Part shown: in pieces, positions 41,261 through 49,930 of the stretch
Layout of the letters: the number at the start of each line of letters is the position of its first letter
Numbering within the stretch: the first letter of the stretch is position 1
Origin: an uncultured Amylibacter sp.
Lineage (GTDB): Bacteria > Pseudomonadota > Alphaproteobacteria > Rhodobacterales > Rhodobacteraceae
Direction: 5' to 3'
Length of the DNA stretch: 64,000 nt
Assembly (NCBI GenBank): GCA_943846615.1
Contig: OX044354.1
Span: 1,058,359-1,122,358, forward strand
Notes under the pieces: generated by a model
Database searches by the model: none
Told to the model about the DNA's origin: nothing
The model's input: only the letters and a program-made list of their open reading frames with translations
Translations under genes and position numbers: made by a program

Positions 41261-42285
41261 GTTTTCCATTGAAAGAGATTGCGCGGCAATCGGGGTTAAG
41301 CACCGCGACCATTGATCGTACCATTAACAATCGCGCCCATGTCAGCCCCCAAACCAAGGCCAGGGTTGCCGCCGCAATATCAGAGTTAGAAGGGCAAGAG
41401 GCGCAACTTTCGGCGCGGGGGCGGCGGATGTTTTTCGATTTTATAGTCGAAGCCCCGCATCGATTTAGCCGCGAGGTGAAACAGGCGGCAGAACATGTGT
41501 TGCCACGGATCGGCGTGGCGGTGTGTCGCCCACGGTTTATCATGCATGAAATCATGGGCGAGGATGATGTTGTGCGCATTTTGGAACGCATCGGGAAACG
41601 CGGCAGCCATGGTGTATGCCTGAAGGTGCGCGATGTGCCCCGTGTTCATCAGGCCGTTGATAAATTGATCAAGGCGGGCATTCCCGTGGTGACACTGGTG
41701 ACCGATCTGACATCGACGCAGCGCATTGCCTATGTCGGGTTGGATAATCAAAGCGCGGGTCGCACAGCAGCGTTTTTGGTTTCCAAAGCTGTTGGCGATA
41801 TGTTCGGCACGGTTTTAACCATCCGCAGCGACGCGCGTTTTCACGGAGAAGAGGAGCGCGAGGAAGCGTTTAACCAAGCGCTGTCTGCGTTTTGCCCCAA
41901 TTTACGCACCTTGGGTGTTAGCGGTGGATTGGGTGTTCACGCGTCCACAACGCGAATTGTACAATCAGCGATCGAAGGTTTGGATCACCTAAGGGCGGTC
42001 TATTCAATGGGTGGGGGCAATCATTCAATTTTGGATGTCTTGGATCAGAATGGATTGCACCCTGATATTTTCATCGCACACGATCTGGATCAAGATAATG
42101 CGGCGTTAATCCAAGCAAATCGGATTGATTTCGTTTTACACCATGATTTGCGAGCGGATATGGAAAACGTGTTTTATGCGTTTCTACACCATCACAAATT
42201 GACAGCGGTGCCATTGGACAGTGGTATTTCCAATGTCCAAGTCATCACACCGCTAAACGTGCCCAACCAAGTTGGGCCGTTGTAG
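41251..42285 (+). CDS. LacI family transcriptional regulator
   Basis: 344 aa from the ATG at 41251. The helix-turn-helix reads FPLKEIARQSGLSTATIDRT, followed by INNRAHVSPQTKARVAAAI, the hinge region, then a periplasmic-binding-protein-like sensor domain (AYVGLDNQSAGRTAAF, VYSMGGGNHSILDVL). The residues after the recognition helix differ somewhat from classical sugar repressors. It is divergent from the PhyH gene with a 79-base gap and probably regulates it. Confidence 0.88.
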   Translation: MTHRFPLKEIARQSGLSTATIDRTINNRAHVSPQTKARVAAAISELEGQEAQLSARGRRMFFDFIVEAPHRFSREVKQAAEHVLPRIGVAVCRPRFIMHEIMGEDDVVRILERIGKRGSHGVCLKVRDVPRVHQAVDKLIKAGIPVVTLVTDLTSTQRIAYVGLDNQSAGRTAAFLVSKAVGDMFGTVLTIRSDARFHGEEEREEAFNQALSAFCPNLRTLGVSGGLGVHASTTRIVQSAIEGLDHLRAVYSMGGGNHSILDVLDQNGLHPDIFIAHDLDQDNAALIQANRIDFVLHHDLRADMENVFYAFLHHHKLTAVPLDSGISNVQVITPLNVPNQVGPL

Positions 42286-42314
42286 AAAGCGATTAGAATA
42301 GTTCGTGGGTGCTC

Positions 42315-42848
42315 TTAGGTTTGTTTCATCACTTGCGTGAACTCTAGTTCAACAGGTGTAGCACGACCGAAGATTGAAACGGTCACTTTCAAACGTGAGT
42401 TTTCTTGATCGACTTCTTCGACCATACCGCTGAAGCCCTCGAATGGGCCTTCGGTAACGTTGACCTGTTCGCCGATGTCGAATGTGATTAGGTTACGTGG
42501 GTTTTCCGCGCCTTCTTCGACTTGGTTCAGGATGAAAGCAACTTCTTTGTCGCGCATCGGGCTCGGTTTACCTGGTTGACCCAAGAAGCCAGTCACGCGG
42601 TTGATGTTGTTGATCAGGTGGTAACCTTTTTCCGTCATGTCCATGCGTACCAATAGGTAGCCCGGCATGAAGCGGCGCTCGGCGGTTACTTTCTTGCCGC
42701 GACGCACTTCGACAACTTCCTCGGTTGGAACCAAAACCTGTTCGATTTGGTCTTCCATACCTTCTTGCTCAACTGCTTCGTTAATCAGTTCTGCAACCTT
42801 CTTCTCGAAATTAGAAAGCACACTTACTGAATACCACCGTTTAGCCAT
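42315..42848 (-). CDS. nusG: Transcription termination/antitermination protein NusG
   Basis: 177 aa: MAKRWYSVSVLSNFEKKVAE, FMPGYLLVRMDM, VTGFLGQPGKPSPMRDKEV and the KOW motif VNVTEGPFEGFSGMVEEVD. It couples RNA polymerase to Rho and ribosomes. A terminator-like hairpin lies between secE and nusG (42936-42962). Confidence 0.96.
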   Translation of the reverse strand: MAKRWYSVSVLSNFEKKVAELINEAVEQEGMEDQIEQVLVPTEEVVEVRRGKKVTAERRFMPGYLLVRMDMTEKGYHLINNINRVTGFLGQPGKPSPMRDKEVAFILNQVEEGAENPRNLITFDIGEQVNVTEGPFEGFSGMVEEVDQENSRLKVTVSIFGRATPVELEFTQVMKQT

Positions 42849-42935
42849 TGTCTGTTGTCCTTGCAGTGGACGACGTATCGCCCGTTAATTATATTTTATT
42901 TCAAGGACTTAGAAATCCTTGGTCTGACAGAAAAA

Positions 42936-42962
42936 GGCACGCATACGGAATCAGTGCGTGCC
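42936..42962 (-). terminator. Terminator-like hairpin between secE and nusG
   Basis: On the minus strand GGCACGCA-ctgattccgta-TGCGTGCC is followed directly by TTTTT. A second small repeat CAAGGA...TCCTTG (42902-42921) follows downstream. The first has full intrinsic-terminator form even though the two genes are normally one operon. Confidence 0.75.
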
Positions 42963-43015
42963 ATTTAAATCAAGCTTGGGCGCGTTTACCGCCGAAACCC
43001 TGTGAATTCAAGTAC

Positions 43016-43204
43016 CTATCCCAGAATTCCGCCCTGAAGCAATTTGATAATTTGGTCCACTGCGAAAAAGAAAATCGCGGCCACGGATGCCATGATGAAC
43101 ACCATGATGGTGGTAATCGTGGTTTCACGACGGTTCGGCCAAACCACCTTGGAAATTTCCGCGCGGGTTTGCTGAATAAACTGCATAGGGTTAAAGCGTG
43201 CCAT
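43016..43204 (-). CDS. secE: Protein translocase subunit SecE
   Basis: 62 aa from the ATG at 43202-43204 (MARFNPMQFIQQTRAEISKV), the short single-membrane-helix form typical of alphaproteobacteria. The conserved motif ISKVVWPNRRETTITT is followed by a transmembrane segment (MVFIMASVAAIFFFAVDQII). It clamps SecY in the inner membrane. No tRNA-Trp or second tuf is seen upstream. Confidence 0.95.
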   Translation of the reverse strand: MARFNPMQFIQQTRAEISKVVWPNRRETTITTIMVFIMASVAAIFFFAVDQIIKLLQGGILG

Positions 43205-43324
43205 GTGCACTCCTGTTATCTGATCAGATGTTCTGATACCGCGCGTGTGGTGGGAATTCAAGTCATTGTAGAATAACATTCATGTGCTATGAATTATATC
43301 CAGAAACTACTGATATATTGAAAA

Positions 43325-44053
43325 ATGAATTTATTTAAAAATGCCATGCCTATTGCCCTCATACTTGTCACTTTTTTTGGGTCCACGGCCCCTATCGTGG
43401 CCGATAGGCAAATCAAACACAATGTCGCCCGCCAGTTCTTGTTGGCAATGCCTGGTCACGAAGCATTCGTGACATTAGAAAAGCATTTCCCCAAAGATGC
43501 ACTAAAATTTGTGAAAACACTGGCCCGTACGAAAGAATCAACCAGTCCGGAAACATTGGCGCGCAGGTTTCATAAACTAAGCCTGCGTATCCGACAGAAA
43601 AACGCCCGTTATATGTGGTCTGCACCCGCCAAGTACTTAGTCGCGCTAAGTGCTTTTCATCGCGATGCGTTGATTTATCTAAGACATGATACCGACGCCT
43701 GTAATGGGTTCTACCTTGAAGGAATCTCCGCTCTTTCGCCCAAGGCCAATGCGCGGTTCAAAAAGACGAAAAACGGTAGAAACTACATGATTAGTTTGGA
43801 AGCGTTAGCGGCGGGGCGAGATACCCCAGTGCGACGAAAGAAACCCCGTAGAAGCGATTACGACGCATTTATTGACGCGGCTATAGACGCGGGAATGACA
43901 GAACAGGATTTTTTGAATATCGAAGAGTCAAAAAGAGAAAACCCTGAATTGTGCCAGTCAGCGATCAAGTTCATGAAAGTCGTGCACGATTCGAATTTCG
44001 AAGGCATCAATCGCCTACGTGCCGAGATATTTTACTACTCTATGACCGAGTGA
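43325..44053 (+). CDS. Exported protein, paralogue of the gene at 44456
   Basis: 242 aa with a signal peptide (about 1-26, ending STAPIVA). It shares with the protein at 44456-45208 the pattern LEALAAGRDTPV (there FKAMAQGRDNPI), a following helical block, and a closing FMKVVHDSNFEGINRLRAE (there FFEHIRDAEFEGAAAMRAQ). Two Cys (in DACNGFY and ELCQSA) match the Cys of the paralogue. Helical periplasmic protein of unknown function. Confidence 0.65.
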   Translation: MNLFKNAMPIALILVTFFGSTAPIVADRQIKHNVARQFLLAMPGHEAFVTLEKHFPKDALKFVKTLARTKESTSPETLARRFHKLSLRIRQKNARYMWSAPAKYLVALSAFHRDALIYLRHDTDACNGFYLEGISALSPKANARFKKTKNGRNYMISLEALAAGRDTPVRRKKPRRSDYDAFIDAAIDAGMTEQDFLNIEESKRENPELCQSAIKFMKVVHDSNFEGINRLRAEIFYYSMTE

Positions 44054-44068
44054 TCTTAGGAGAGAAAG

Positions 44069-44434
44069 ATGAGCACCCACACATCCACCTGCCATTGCGG
44101 CGCCGTTGAATTGGCGCTGAACCTGCCCGATGGGCCACAGGGCATGATACGGTGCAATTGTTCGATGTGCGCGCGCCGTGGGACGATTGCGGCAACGGTG
44201 CCGTTGAATGATTTGGAAGTGGTGCGTGGTGAGGATAATTTATCGCTGTATCAATTTCACTCTGCGACGGCGAAGCATTATTTTTGCAAGACATGTGGGA
44301 TATACACGCATCATCAACGTCGATCTGATCCCAATACATATGGTGTAAATGTAGCGTGTATCGATGGGATTGATCCCTATGCGATTACGGATTTCCATTA
44401 TTCAGATGGGCAAAACCATTCCAAAGATCAATAA
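44069..44434 (+). CDS. GFA family protein (CENP-V/GFA zinc domain)
   Basis: 121 aa. The zinc-binding Cys sets CHCGAVE, CNCSMCARRG and CKTCGIYTHH match the GFA fold. Some members were reported to help glutathione-formaldehyde adduct formation, but that activity is disputed and most are uncharacterised. A Shine-Dalgarno taggagag precedes the start. It sits 15 bases after one exported paralogue and about 20 before the other, so the three form one transcript. Confidence 0.88.
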   Translation: MSTHTSTCHCGAVELALNLPDGPQGMIRCNCSMCARRGTIAATVPLNDLEVVRGEDNLSLYQFHSATAKHYFCKTCGIYTHHQRRSDPNTYGVNVACIDGIDPYAITDFHYSDGQNHSKDQ

Positions 44435-44455
44435 TTTTTCCAAAAGGGATTTCAA

Positions 44456-45208
44456 ATGAAACTAACAAAATCAACGATACGGGGATTTGCCGCGGGCATT
44501 GGTGTGTTTTTGGTCGTAAAAATCACACTTGGGGCGTTATCAGAGCCAAAGCCAAAGGTGTATTCGCGTGATGATACCATCGCGCTGATCAATACGACGG
44601 AAGCAAAGGATATGTATGCAGCATTGTTAACGTATTTCCCCGCGGATGCAGGGGCGCTGGTTGATGAAATGCAAAGCGCGTTGAACACATCAGAATCAAT
44701 GCAACACGCAAGTGATCGCATTCTGAGTTCTGGTGCTGCGATCCGCATAAAATACGCACCCTTTCTGGCCAAAGCGCCTGATGCCACATTGAAAGAGATT
44801 TTGAGTTTTCAAGTGGGATTACACAGAGCGTTTTTGGATAGGCCATTGGTTTGTAATGCCTTCTTGATGCAAGGCCCAGCTGGCCTATCATTAGAAGATC
44901 GCCAAGTGCTTGCCGCTTTACCAATTATTCCAGACGGAACGCATCTGCAATTTAAGGCAATGGCGCAGGGGCGAGACAATCCGATTGAACACCGTGCAGT
45001 GAGTGATGAAGCCTATGGCCTGTTGTTTGAGGGTATGATTGAGGGCGGATTGTCTGAAGTTCAATTCGCCGATTTTGAAAACCCTGATGTCAGTAGTCCG
45101 ACTATGTGCGCGAATTATATCTCTTTCTTCGAGCATATTCGCGATGCAGAGTTTGAAGGGGCCGCCGCCATGCGTGCGCAAATGGTTACGAATATGTTGA
45201 GCACTTAG
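44456..45208 (+). CDS. Membrane-anchored or exported protein, paralogue of the gene at 43325
   Basis: 250 aa. An uncleaved or cleavable N-terminal hydrophobic segment (about 10-27) is followed by a helical domain. Blocks LEDRQVLAALPI, FKAMAQGRDNPI, FEGMIEGGLSEVQFADFE and FFEHIRDAEFEGA line up with the paralogue two genes upstream. A VCNAFLMQG block carries the matching Cys. Function unknown; the pair probably arose by duplication with GFA left between or inserted. Confidence 0.65.
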   Translation: MKLTKSTIRGFAAGIGVFLVVKITLGALSEPKPKVYSRDDTIALINTTEAKDMYAALLTYFPADAGALVDEMQSALNTSESMQHASDRILSSGAAIRIKYAPFLAKAPDATLKEILSFQVGLHRAFLDRPLVCNAFLMQGPAGLSLEDRQVLAALPIIPDGTHLQFKAMAQGRDNPIEHRAVSDEAYGLLFEGMIEGGLSEVQFADFENPDVSSPTMCANYISFFEHIRDAEFEGAAAMRAQMVTNMLST

Positions 45209-45267
45209 CCTGCGGTCAGTTTCAGGCCGTCAGTGTTTTGCAATGGTTGGAACAAAATCGGTTGTGA

Positions 45268-46011
45268 TCACCCCTTGCGCGCGTCTGCAATAACCTCTTC
45301 CATCACGTCCTGTGGGATGAAGCCACCGACAATTTCATCGCCAATGATGAATGATGGTGTGCCCGTGAATTGCAGGGCATTCGCCACGTCGCGGCTCGTT
45401 TGGATGTGTTCGACCACTTCGGGTGCATCCATATCGGCCTGTAATTTCGCCACATCCAAACCGATCTGTTCGGCAATGGTTAGAACCGCCGCTTCGTCTG
45501 CCGTTTGGGCGGACATGAGGGCCCAGTGGAACTCTTCGTATTTACCTTGAGCGCGGGATGCCAGTGCGGCGCGGCTGGCGAAAACGGATGCTTCGGATAG
45601 GATTGGGAATTCACGGTACACAACGCGAATGTTCTTATCCTTTTCCAACACGGCCTGCATCGCAACCATTGCGCGTTTGCAGTAACCACAGTTGTAATCG
45701 AAGAATTCAACAATCGTAACATCACCGTCGGGATTGCCCAGCACGGGCGCATTTGGATCATTTTGCAACAGCTCTTTGTTATCAAGGAAAGCTTGTTGTT
45801 GTGCGCTGGCTTTGTCTTCGTTTTCTTGGGCGCGCAGAATATCGATTGCCTGCATGATGATTTCAGGATTTTCCAAAATCGCTTCAAGCGCCAGCTTTTT
45901 CACGTCATCCTTGGACATGTCCTGCGCAGACGCTGGTGATGTTAGTGAAAGCGCGGCAACGGCGGCCAAGATTGAAAAACGCACGATATAATTCCTTTTG
46001 TTCGTGCACAC
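45268..46011 (-). CDS. DsbA-family thiol:disulfide oxidoreductase
   Basis: 247 aa with a signal peptide (cleavage after ASA-QD). An N-terminal helical region is followed by a thioredoxin fold with FFDYNCGYCKRA (active-site CGYC) and the cis-Pro loop TGTPSFIIG. It resembles the DsbA/DsbG-like com1 group in which a helical N-terminus precedes the fold. It acts in the periplasm on disulfides. It is divergent from the cytochrome c gene. Confidence 0.88.
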   Translation of the reverse strand: MCTNKRNYIVRFSILAAVAALSLTSPASAQDMSKDDVKKLALEAILENPEIIMQAIDILRAQENEDKASAQQQAFLDNKELLQNDPNAPVLGNPDGDVTIVEFFDYNCGYCKRAMVAMQAVLEKDKNIRVVYREFPILSEASVFASRAALASRAQGKYEEFHWALMSAQTADEAAVLTIAEQIGLDVAKLQADMDAPEVVEHIQTSRDVANALQFTGTPSFIIGDEIVGGFIPQDVMEEVIADARKG

Positions 46012-46122
46012 CCTAGGGGGTGGGGTTTAAAAACGAAAGGGCGAATGCATTCACTTTTTCGTCTGGTCAATTTGCCACGCGGCGGGCGCTGTGGCATTCT
46101 GTGCTTATTGTCGGAGGCTGAT

Positions 46123-47013
46123 ATGTCAAAATTGATACGATTGCTGTTTTTTTGTGGATTAGTTGGATGTGTGATCGGATGGATCGCCACCGCACCCAAG
46201 GGGATCAACCCTGCCCGATTTAAAGATTTGAACGCAGACGCAGATCGCGGCGCGTTGGTTTACGCCGCCAGTGGCTGTTCATCATGCCACGCCGCCCCCA
46301 AGGCCAAGGGTGATGACAAAAACATCCTGTCAGGTGGTCTGCATTTCGCCACAGATTTTGGCACCTTCATCGCCCCCAACATTTCACCATCCGATGCCGG
46401 CATTGGTGGCTGGTCAGTGATTGATTTGGCAAATGCGATGCAGGCCGGTGTGTCGCCAGATGGGGCGCATTATTACCCCGCTTTCCCATACACTTCATAT
46501 AACCGCATGGCGGCGGGGGATATTGCGGATTTGCATGCCTACATGCAGACCCTGCCGAAATCCGATGTGGCCAGTCAACCGCATCAGGTGGGTTTCCCAT
46601 TCAACATTCGCCGCGCAATGGGCGGGTGGAAGTTATTGTTTAAATCAGATGGATTTGTGGCCGACATCGACACATCCAATCCCGTTTTGGCACGCGGGCA
46701 ATATCTGGTCGAAGGGCCGGGCCATTGCGCCGAGTGCCACACACCCCGTAATTTGGTTGGTGGGATGAAGAAATCAAAATGGATGGCAGGCGGTCCAAAC
46801 CCAGACGGGCCTGGGCGCATTCCGAACATTACGCCCCATGCGCTGAAATGGAGTGCCGATGAGATCGCAGAGTACCTGAATTCTGGGTTTACCCCCGAAT
46901 TTGATACGGTGGGCGGATCGATGGTGGCGGTTCAGGAGAATACTGCGCTGTTGTCTGACGCGGATCGGATGGCTATTGCGATGTACCTGAAGGCAATTGC
47001 AGCAATCGAATAA
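46123..47013 (+). CDS. Dihaem c-type cytochrome, membrane-anchored
   Basis: 296 aa from the ATG at 46123, preceded by a good Shine-Dalgarno (cggagg). The N-terminal hydrophobic segment (LIRLLFFCGLVGCVIGWIA) acts as signal or anchor. Two haem sites, GCSSCHAAPK and CAECHTPRN, have likely Met ligands further on (SYNRMAAGD; VGGSMVAV). The layout matches the cytochrome subunits of periplasmic dehydrogenases (alcohol, gluconate or aldehyde type), but no dehydrogenase partner is adjacent. Role: electron transfer to the respiratory chain. Confidence 0.85.
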   Translation: MSKLIRLLFFCGLVGCVIGWIATAPKGINPARFKDLNADADRGALVYAASGCSSCHAAPKAKGDDKNILSGGLHFATDFGTFIAPNISPSDAGIGGWSVIDLANAMQAGVSPDGAHYYPAFPYTSYNRMAAGDIADLHAYMQTLPKSDVASQPHQVGFPFNIRRAMGGWKLLFKSDGFVADIDTSNPVLARGQYLVEGPGHCAECHTPRNLVGGMKKSKWMAGGPNPDGPGRIPNITPHALKWSADEIAEYLNSGFTPEFDTVGGSMVAVQENTALLSDADRMAIAMYLKAIAAIE

Positions 47014-47015
47014 CC

Positions 47016-47588
47016 CTACTTCACCATCTTCTGCACCGCTTCGTACCGCGCACAGCCTTCAATATGATCGTTTACGATCCCACAGGCCTGCATCCACGCA
47101 TAGACAATCGTCGGGCCACAAAAATTAAAGCCGCGTTTTTTTAGGTCTTTGGACAGTTGCGTGGATAGTGGCGTGAACGCGGGAACGTCGGCCATGGATT
47201 GGCGGGCCTCTTGTAATGGTTTTCCATCGACGTATGACCAGATGAAATTCGCGAACCCTTCGTTTGCTTCGATTTCAAGGTAGGCATTCGCGCCCTTGAT
47301 TGCCGCGTTGATTTTACCGCGGTGGCGCACGATGCCTTCGTTTTGCAACAGGCGCTCGACGTCGTGCTCAGAAAACGCTGCTACCTTTACAGGATCAAAG
47401 TTTTCGAACGCTTCGCGAAAGGCATCACGCTTTTTAAGAATCGTTATCCACGACAATCCCGCCTGAAATCCATCCAGCACCAATTTTTCCCACAATGCAC
47501 GCCCATCATATTCTGGAACGCCCCATTCATTATCATGGTATTTTACATAAATTGGATCGTTTCCACACCAATCACACCGCTTTTCCAT
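47016..47588 (-). CDS. tag: DNA-3-methyladenine glycosylase I
   Basis: 190 aa: KRCDWCGNDPIYVKYHDNEW, LVLDGFQAGLSWITILKKR, and the zinc ligands Cys at the start with His/Cys near the C-terminus (NDHIEGC). It removes N3-methyladenine from alkylated DNA. Convergent with the cytochrome gene, ending two bases from it. Confidence 0.95.
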   Translation of the reverse strand: MEKRCDWCGNDPIYVKYHDNEWGVPEYDGRALWEKLVLDGFQAGLSWITILKKRDAFREAFENFDPVKVAAFSEHDVERLLQNEGIVRHRGKINAAIKGANAYLEIEANEGFANFIWSYVDGKPLQEARQSMADVPAFTPLSTQLSKDLKKRGFNFCGPTIVYAWMQACGIVNDHIEGCARYEAVQKMVK

Positions 47589-47719
47589 GTACTCATCCTT
47601 GTTTTAAAGGCTCTATTCCACTGATTTGCATTTTAGACGAATTGGAACAAATTGTGAACAGTTAACATTGTTTTAGGCACGTCACCGTAGGGTCAGTTAA
47701 CACCCATAAGGAGATTGCC

Positions 47720-48556
47720 ATGAATTCCCACGATCTATTTGAGATCCCAGCGGCCCCGCGTAATCCGTTGGAATATGCAGCGTCTAGTAAGAACCAACCG
47801 ATTTTAGAGACTGTGCGTACTGCGATTAAAAACAAGAATGTCATGCTGGCATATCAGCCTGTGGTGCATGCGAAATACCCCGACAAACCCGCATTTTACG
47901 AGGGGTTGATCCGTGTTTTAGACGGCAACCAACAAGTCGTCGCCGCCAAGGATTTTATTCCCATTGTTGAAAGCATGGAATTGGGCCGTATTTTGGATTG
48001 TCACGCGTTGGAATTGGGGTTGAATGCCTTGGCGCAGGAGCCGACGTTGCGCCTGTCGATCAACATGTCCGCGCGATCAATTGGGTACCCGCTATGGATC
48101 CAGATTTTACACAAGGGTATGGAACAAGATGCAACGGTTGCAGAACGTTTAATTCTGGAAATTACCGAAGAGAGCGCGATGGTATTGCCCGATCTAGTGA
48201 CCAGTTTCATGACGGATTTACAGGGATTTGGCATATCGTTTGCCTTGGATGACTTTGGTGCAGGGTACACGGCGTTTCGGTTCTTTAAGGAGTTTCAGTT
48301 TGATATCGTGAAAATAGATGGGCAGTTCATTCGTGATATTCATAAGGATGCAGATAATCAGGTTCTGACCGCCGCCTTGGTTTCGATTTCGCGTCAGTTC
48401 GATATGTTTACCGTGGCCGAACACGTGGAAAACGCGGCTGACATGGAATATTTGCGAAATGCGGGTGTGGATTGCTTGCAGGGGTATCACATTGGGATGC
48501 CTGAGATTATTCCTGAATGGACACAAACAATGTATCGGAAATCTGCGGCGGGATAG
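47720..48556 (+). CDS. EAL-domain cyclic-di-GMP phosphodiesterase-like protein
   Basis: 278 aa, essentially a stand-alone EAL domain. The signature is YEGLIRV in place of EAL, with the catalytic Glu kept. LSINMSARSIG, LEITEESAM, FALDDFGAGYTAF (metal Asp pair), VKIDGQFI and VAEHVEN follow, so metal and catalytic positions look complete. No sensor domain or membrane segment is seen. It probably hydrolyses c-di-GMP to pGpG. A Shine-Dalgarno aaggaga precedes the start. Confidence 0.88.
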   Translation: MNSHDLFEIPAAPRNPLEYAASSKNQPILETVRTAIKNKNVMLAYQPVVHAKYPDKPAFYEGLIRVLDGNQQVVAAKDFIPIVESMELGRILDCHALELGLNALAQEPTLRLSINMSARSIGYPLWIQILHKGMEQDATVAERLILEITEESAMVLPDLVTSFMTDLQGFGISFALDDFGAGYTAFRFFKEFQFDIVKIDGQFIRDIHKDADNQVLTAALVSISRQFDMFTVAEHVENAADMEYLRNAGVDCLQGYHIGMPEIIPEWTQTMYRKSAAG

Positions 48557-48560
48557 AAAA

Positions 48561-48605
48561 GGGCGCGATCATGCGCGCCCAAAAATAAAGGCGCCATAAG
48601 GCGCC
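48561..48605. terminator. Two hairpins between convergent genes
   Basis: GGGCGCG-atcat-GCGCGCCC (48561-48580) then aaaaataaa, then GGCGCC-ataa-GGCGCC (48590-48605). They terminate the EAL gene from the left and the YdcH gene from the right. Confidence 0.8.
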
Positions 48606-48609
48606 CAGT

Positions 48610-48774
48610 CTAGGTGGATAATCGTTCGATTTCTTGTTTTAGGCGTAGTTTTTCTTGCTTGAGTGATTTGATGTCCAACGAATCCGTTGCAGGACTGCGT
48701 TGCGAGTGTTCAACCTTTTCGGAGAGGTTTGCGTGTTTCTTCTTGAGCTCGGTTACATGAGAACTCACTGTCAT
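48610..48774 (-). CDS. YdcH family (DUF465) small coiled-coil protein
   Basis: 54 aa from the ATG at 48772-48774, chosen for its Shine-Dalgarno (ataaggagatt). It is nearly all charged coiled coil: VTELKKKHANLSEKVEH then LKQEKLRLKQEIERL. It matches the size and closing KLxLKDEI-like pattern of DUF465. Function unknown. Confidence 0.85.
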   Translation of the reverse strand: MTVSSHVTELKKKHANLSEKVEHSQRSPATDSLDIKSLKQEKLRLKQEIERLST

Positions 48775-48939
48775 ATTAATCTCCTTATATGTTTTCAAAC
48801 AATGCATTGGGCAAGGCCCACTGCATAACAACAGTGCACCACAGATTGACCGGTCTGTCATCTAATTTTTACAAATACTGATGAACGGCAATGTTTAGCG
48901 CACGAAATCGAGCCTGGGGTTCAATTATTACCAAAAGAT

Positions 48940-49686
48940 TTACAACTGCAGCGCTTGGCCATCGCGCAGAATCTGGCGGGTTGTGGCGCTGTAATCATCA
49001 CCATCGCGTTCGTGTGCGGTGCCATCGTGAACGATCAAAGGGGACAACAATGTCATCGGAGCCCTGGAGGTTTTAATACCTTGGACCAAAACACGTTTTG
49101 CCGCGCGCCCATTACGCGCCGCTATCGGCAAAACGCGGATGTCACCACAGGTCCCATCCATTGCGGTCAAAATGGTCGGCAGGCGATTTGCCAGATGTAT
49201 AATCGTGAAACTGCCCCGCGATTTTAGACGTTTCAGCGACAGTGCAATCCAACGTTCCAAATCCATGGTTTCAACATGGGCCAAAACCTTGGCCGCATTG
49301 TCGGGCGCAGACAGGTTATCGCCAATGAAAAACGGCGGGTTGGTCATGACGTGATCGAAGCTCTGTACACGTAAATCCACTGGCAATTCATCAAGGTTCG
49401 CACAGATGATATTCAATTCATGATCGTTATTGGTTGCGTTTAACTGTGCTAAATCCGCGTACTCAGCTTGCAATTCCAGTCCCGTTAATTCAACTCCAGC
49501 CACCCGCGCACCCAAGCACAATGATGCTGTGCCAACGCCACATCCCACATCCAAAACACAATCGCCAGAAACGGCTGGGATGCTGGCCGCCAGATAGACA
49601 GGATCGGTTGCAGCGCGATAGCCGTCAACGGGTTGCGCGATTTGCAAACGCCCGCCTAGAAATCCATCCGTGGTGGTTTCCATCAT
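48940..49686 (-). CDS. tRNA1(Val) (adenine-37-N6)-methyltransferase-like (TrmN6 family)
   Basis: 248 aa. The SAM-binding motif is VLDVGCGVGTASL, an acidic end of strand 2 is LTGLELQ, and the N6-adenine methylase motif is VMTNPPFF. These match COG4123/TrmN6, which methylates A37 of tRNA1(Val). The start of the gene overlaps the DUF2007 stop by four bases, so they are coupled. Confidence 0.87.
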   Translation of the reverse strand: MMETTTDGFLGGRLQIAQPVDGYRAATDPVYLAASIPAVSGDCVLDVGCGVGTASLCLGARVAGVELTGLELQAEYADLAQLNATNNDHELNIICANLDELPVDLRVQSFDHVMTNPPFFIGDNLSAPDNAAKVLAHVETMDLERWIALSLKRLKSRGSFTIIHLANRLPTILTAMDGTCGDIRVLPIAARNGRAAKRVLVQGIKTSRAPMTLLSPLIVHDGTAHERDGDDYSATTRQILRDGQALQL

Positions 49687-49901
49687 CCCTCCGACAATTC
49701 GAAATCGTTGTCACGTAAGATTGATCTCGCCAAAAACAAATCATCGTTTGCCACCATCACACGGCGCGGCATTATGCCTATGCTACCTTCAAGCACGCTC
49801 ATATGGACGTCTAGGGTGAAGCAGTCTATATCTTCGCCCTTGAGTAGTGCGGTTGCAAAGCTGATCAAAGTCGGGTCATTTGTCTTGAATAATTCTTTCA
49901 T
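49683..49901 (-). CDS. DUF2007 family protein
   Basis: 72 aa: MKELFKTNDPTLISFATALL, then EDIDCFTLDVHMS and VMVANDDLFLARSIL. This is the typical fold of short DUF2007 proteins (putative signal transducer). The order DUF2007-TrmN6 divergent from a polyprenyl synthase gene is usual in roseobacters. Function unknown. Confidence 0.88.
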   Translation of the reverse strand: MKELFKTNDPTLISFATALLKGEDIDCFTLDVHMSVLEGSIGIMPRRVMVANDDLFLARSILRDNDFELSEG

Positions 49902-49930
49902 GTAACCGAGTTACCCGATAGACCGCATAT

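Noticed and set aside
41172..41591. N-terminal extension of the PhyH protein to a start at 41591
   Set aside because: It would run through the LacI-type gene on the other strand, has no family similarity, and the ATG at 41171 begins a normal-length protein.
47720..48556. EAL protein as a degenerate, inactive receptor
   Set aside because: The signature reads EGL, but the catalytic Glu, the DDFG pair and the other metal ligands are present, so inactivity cannot be claimed.
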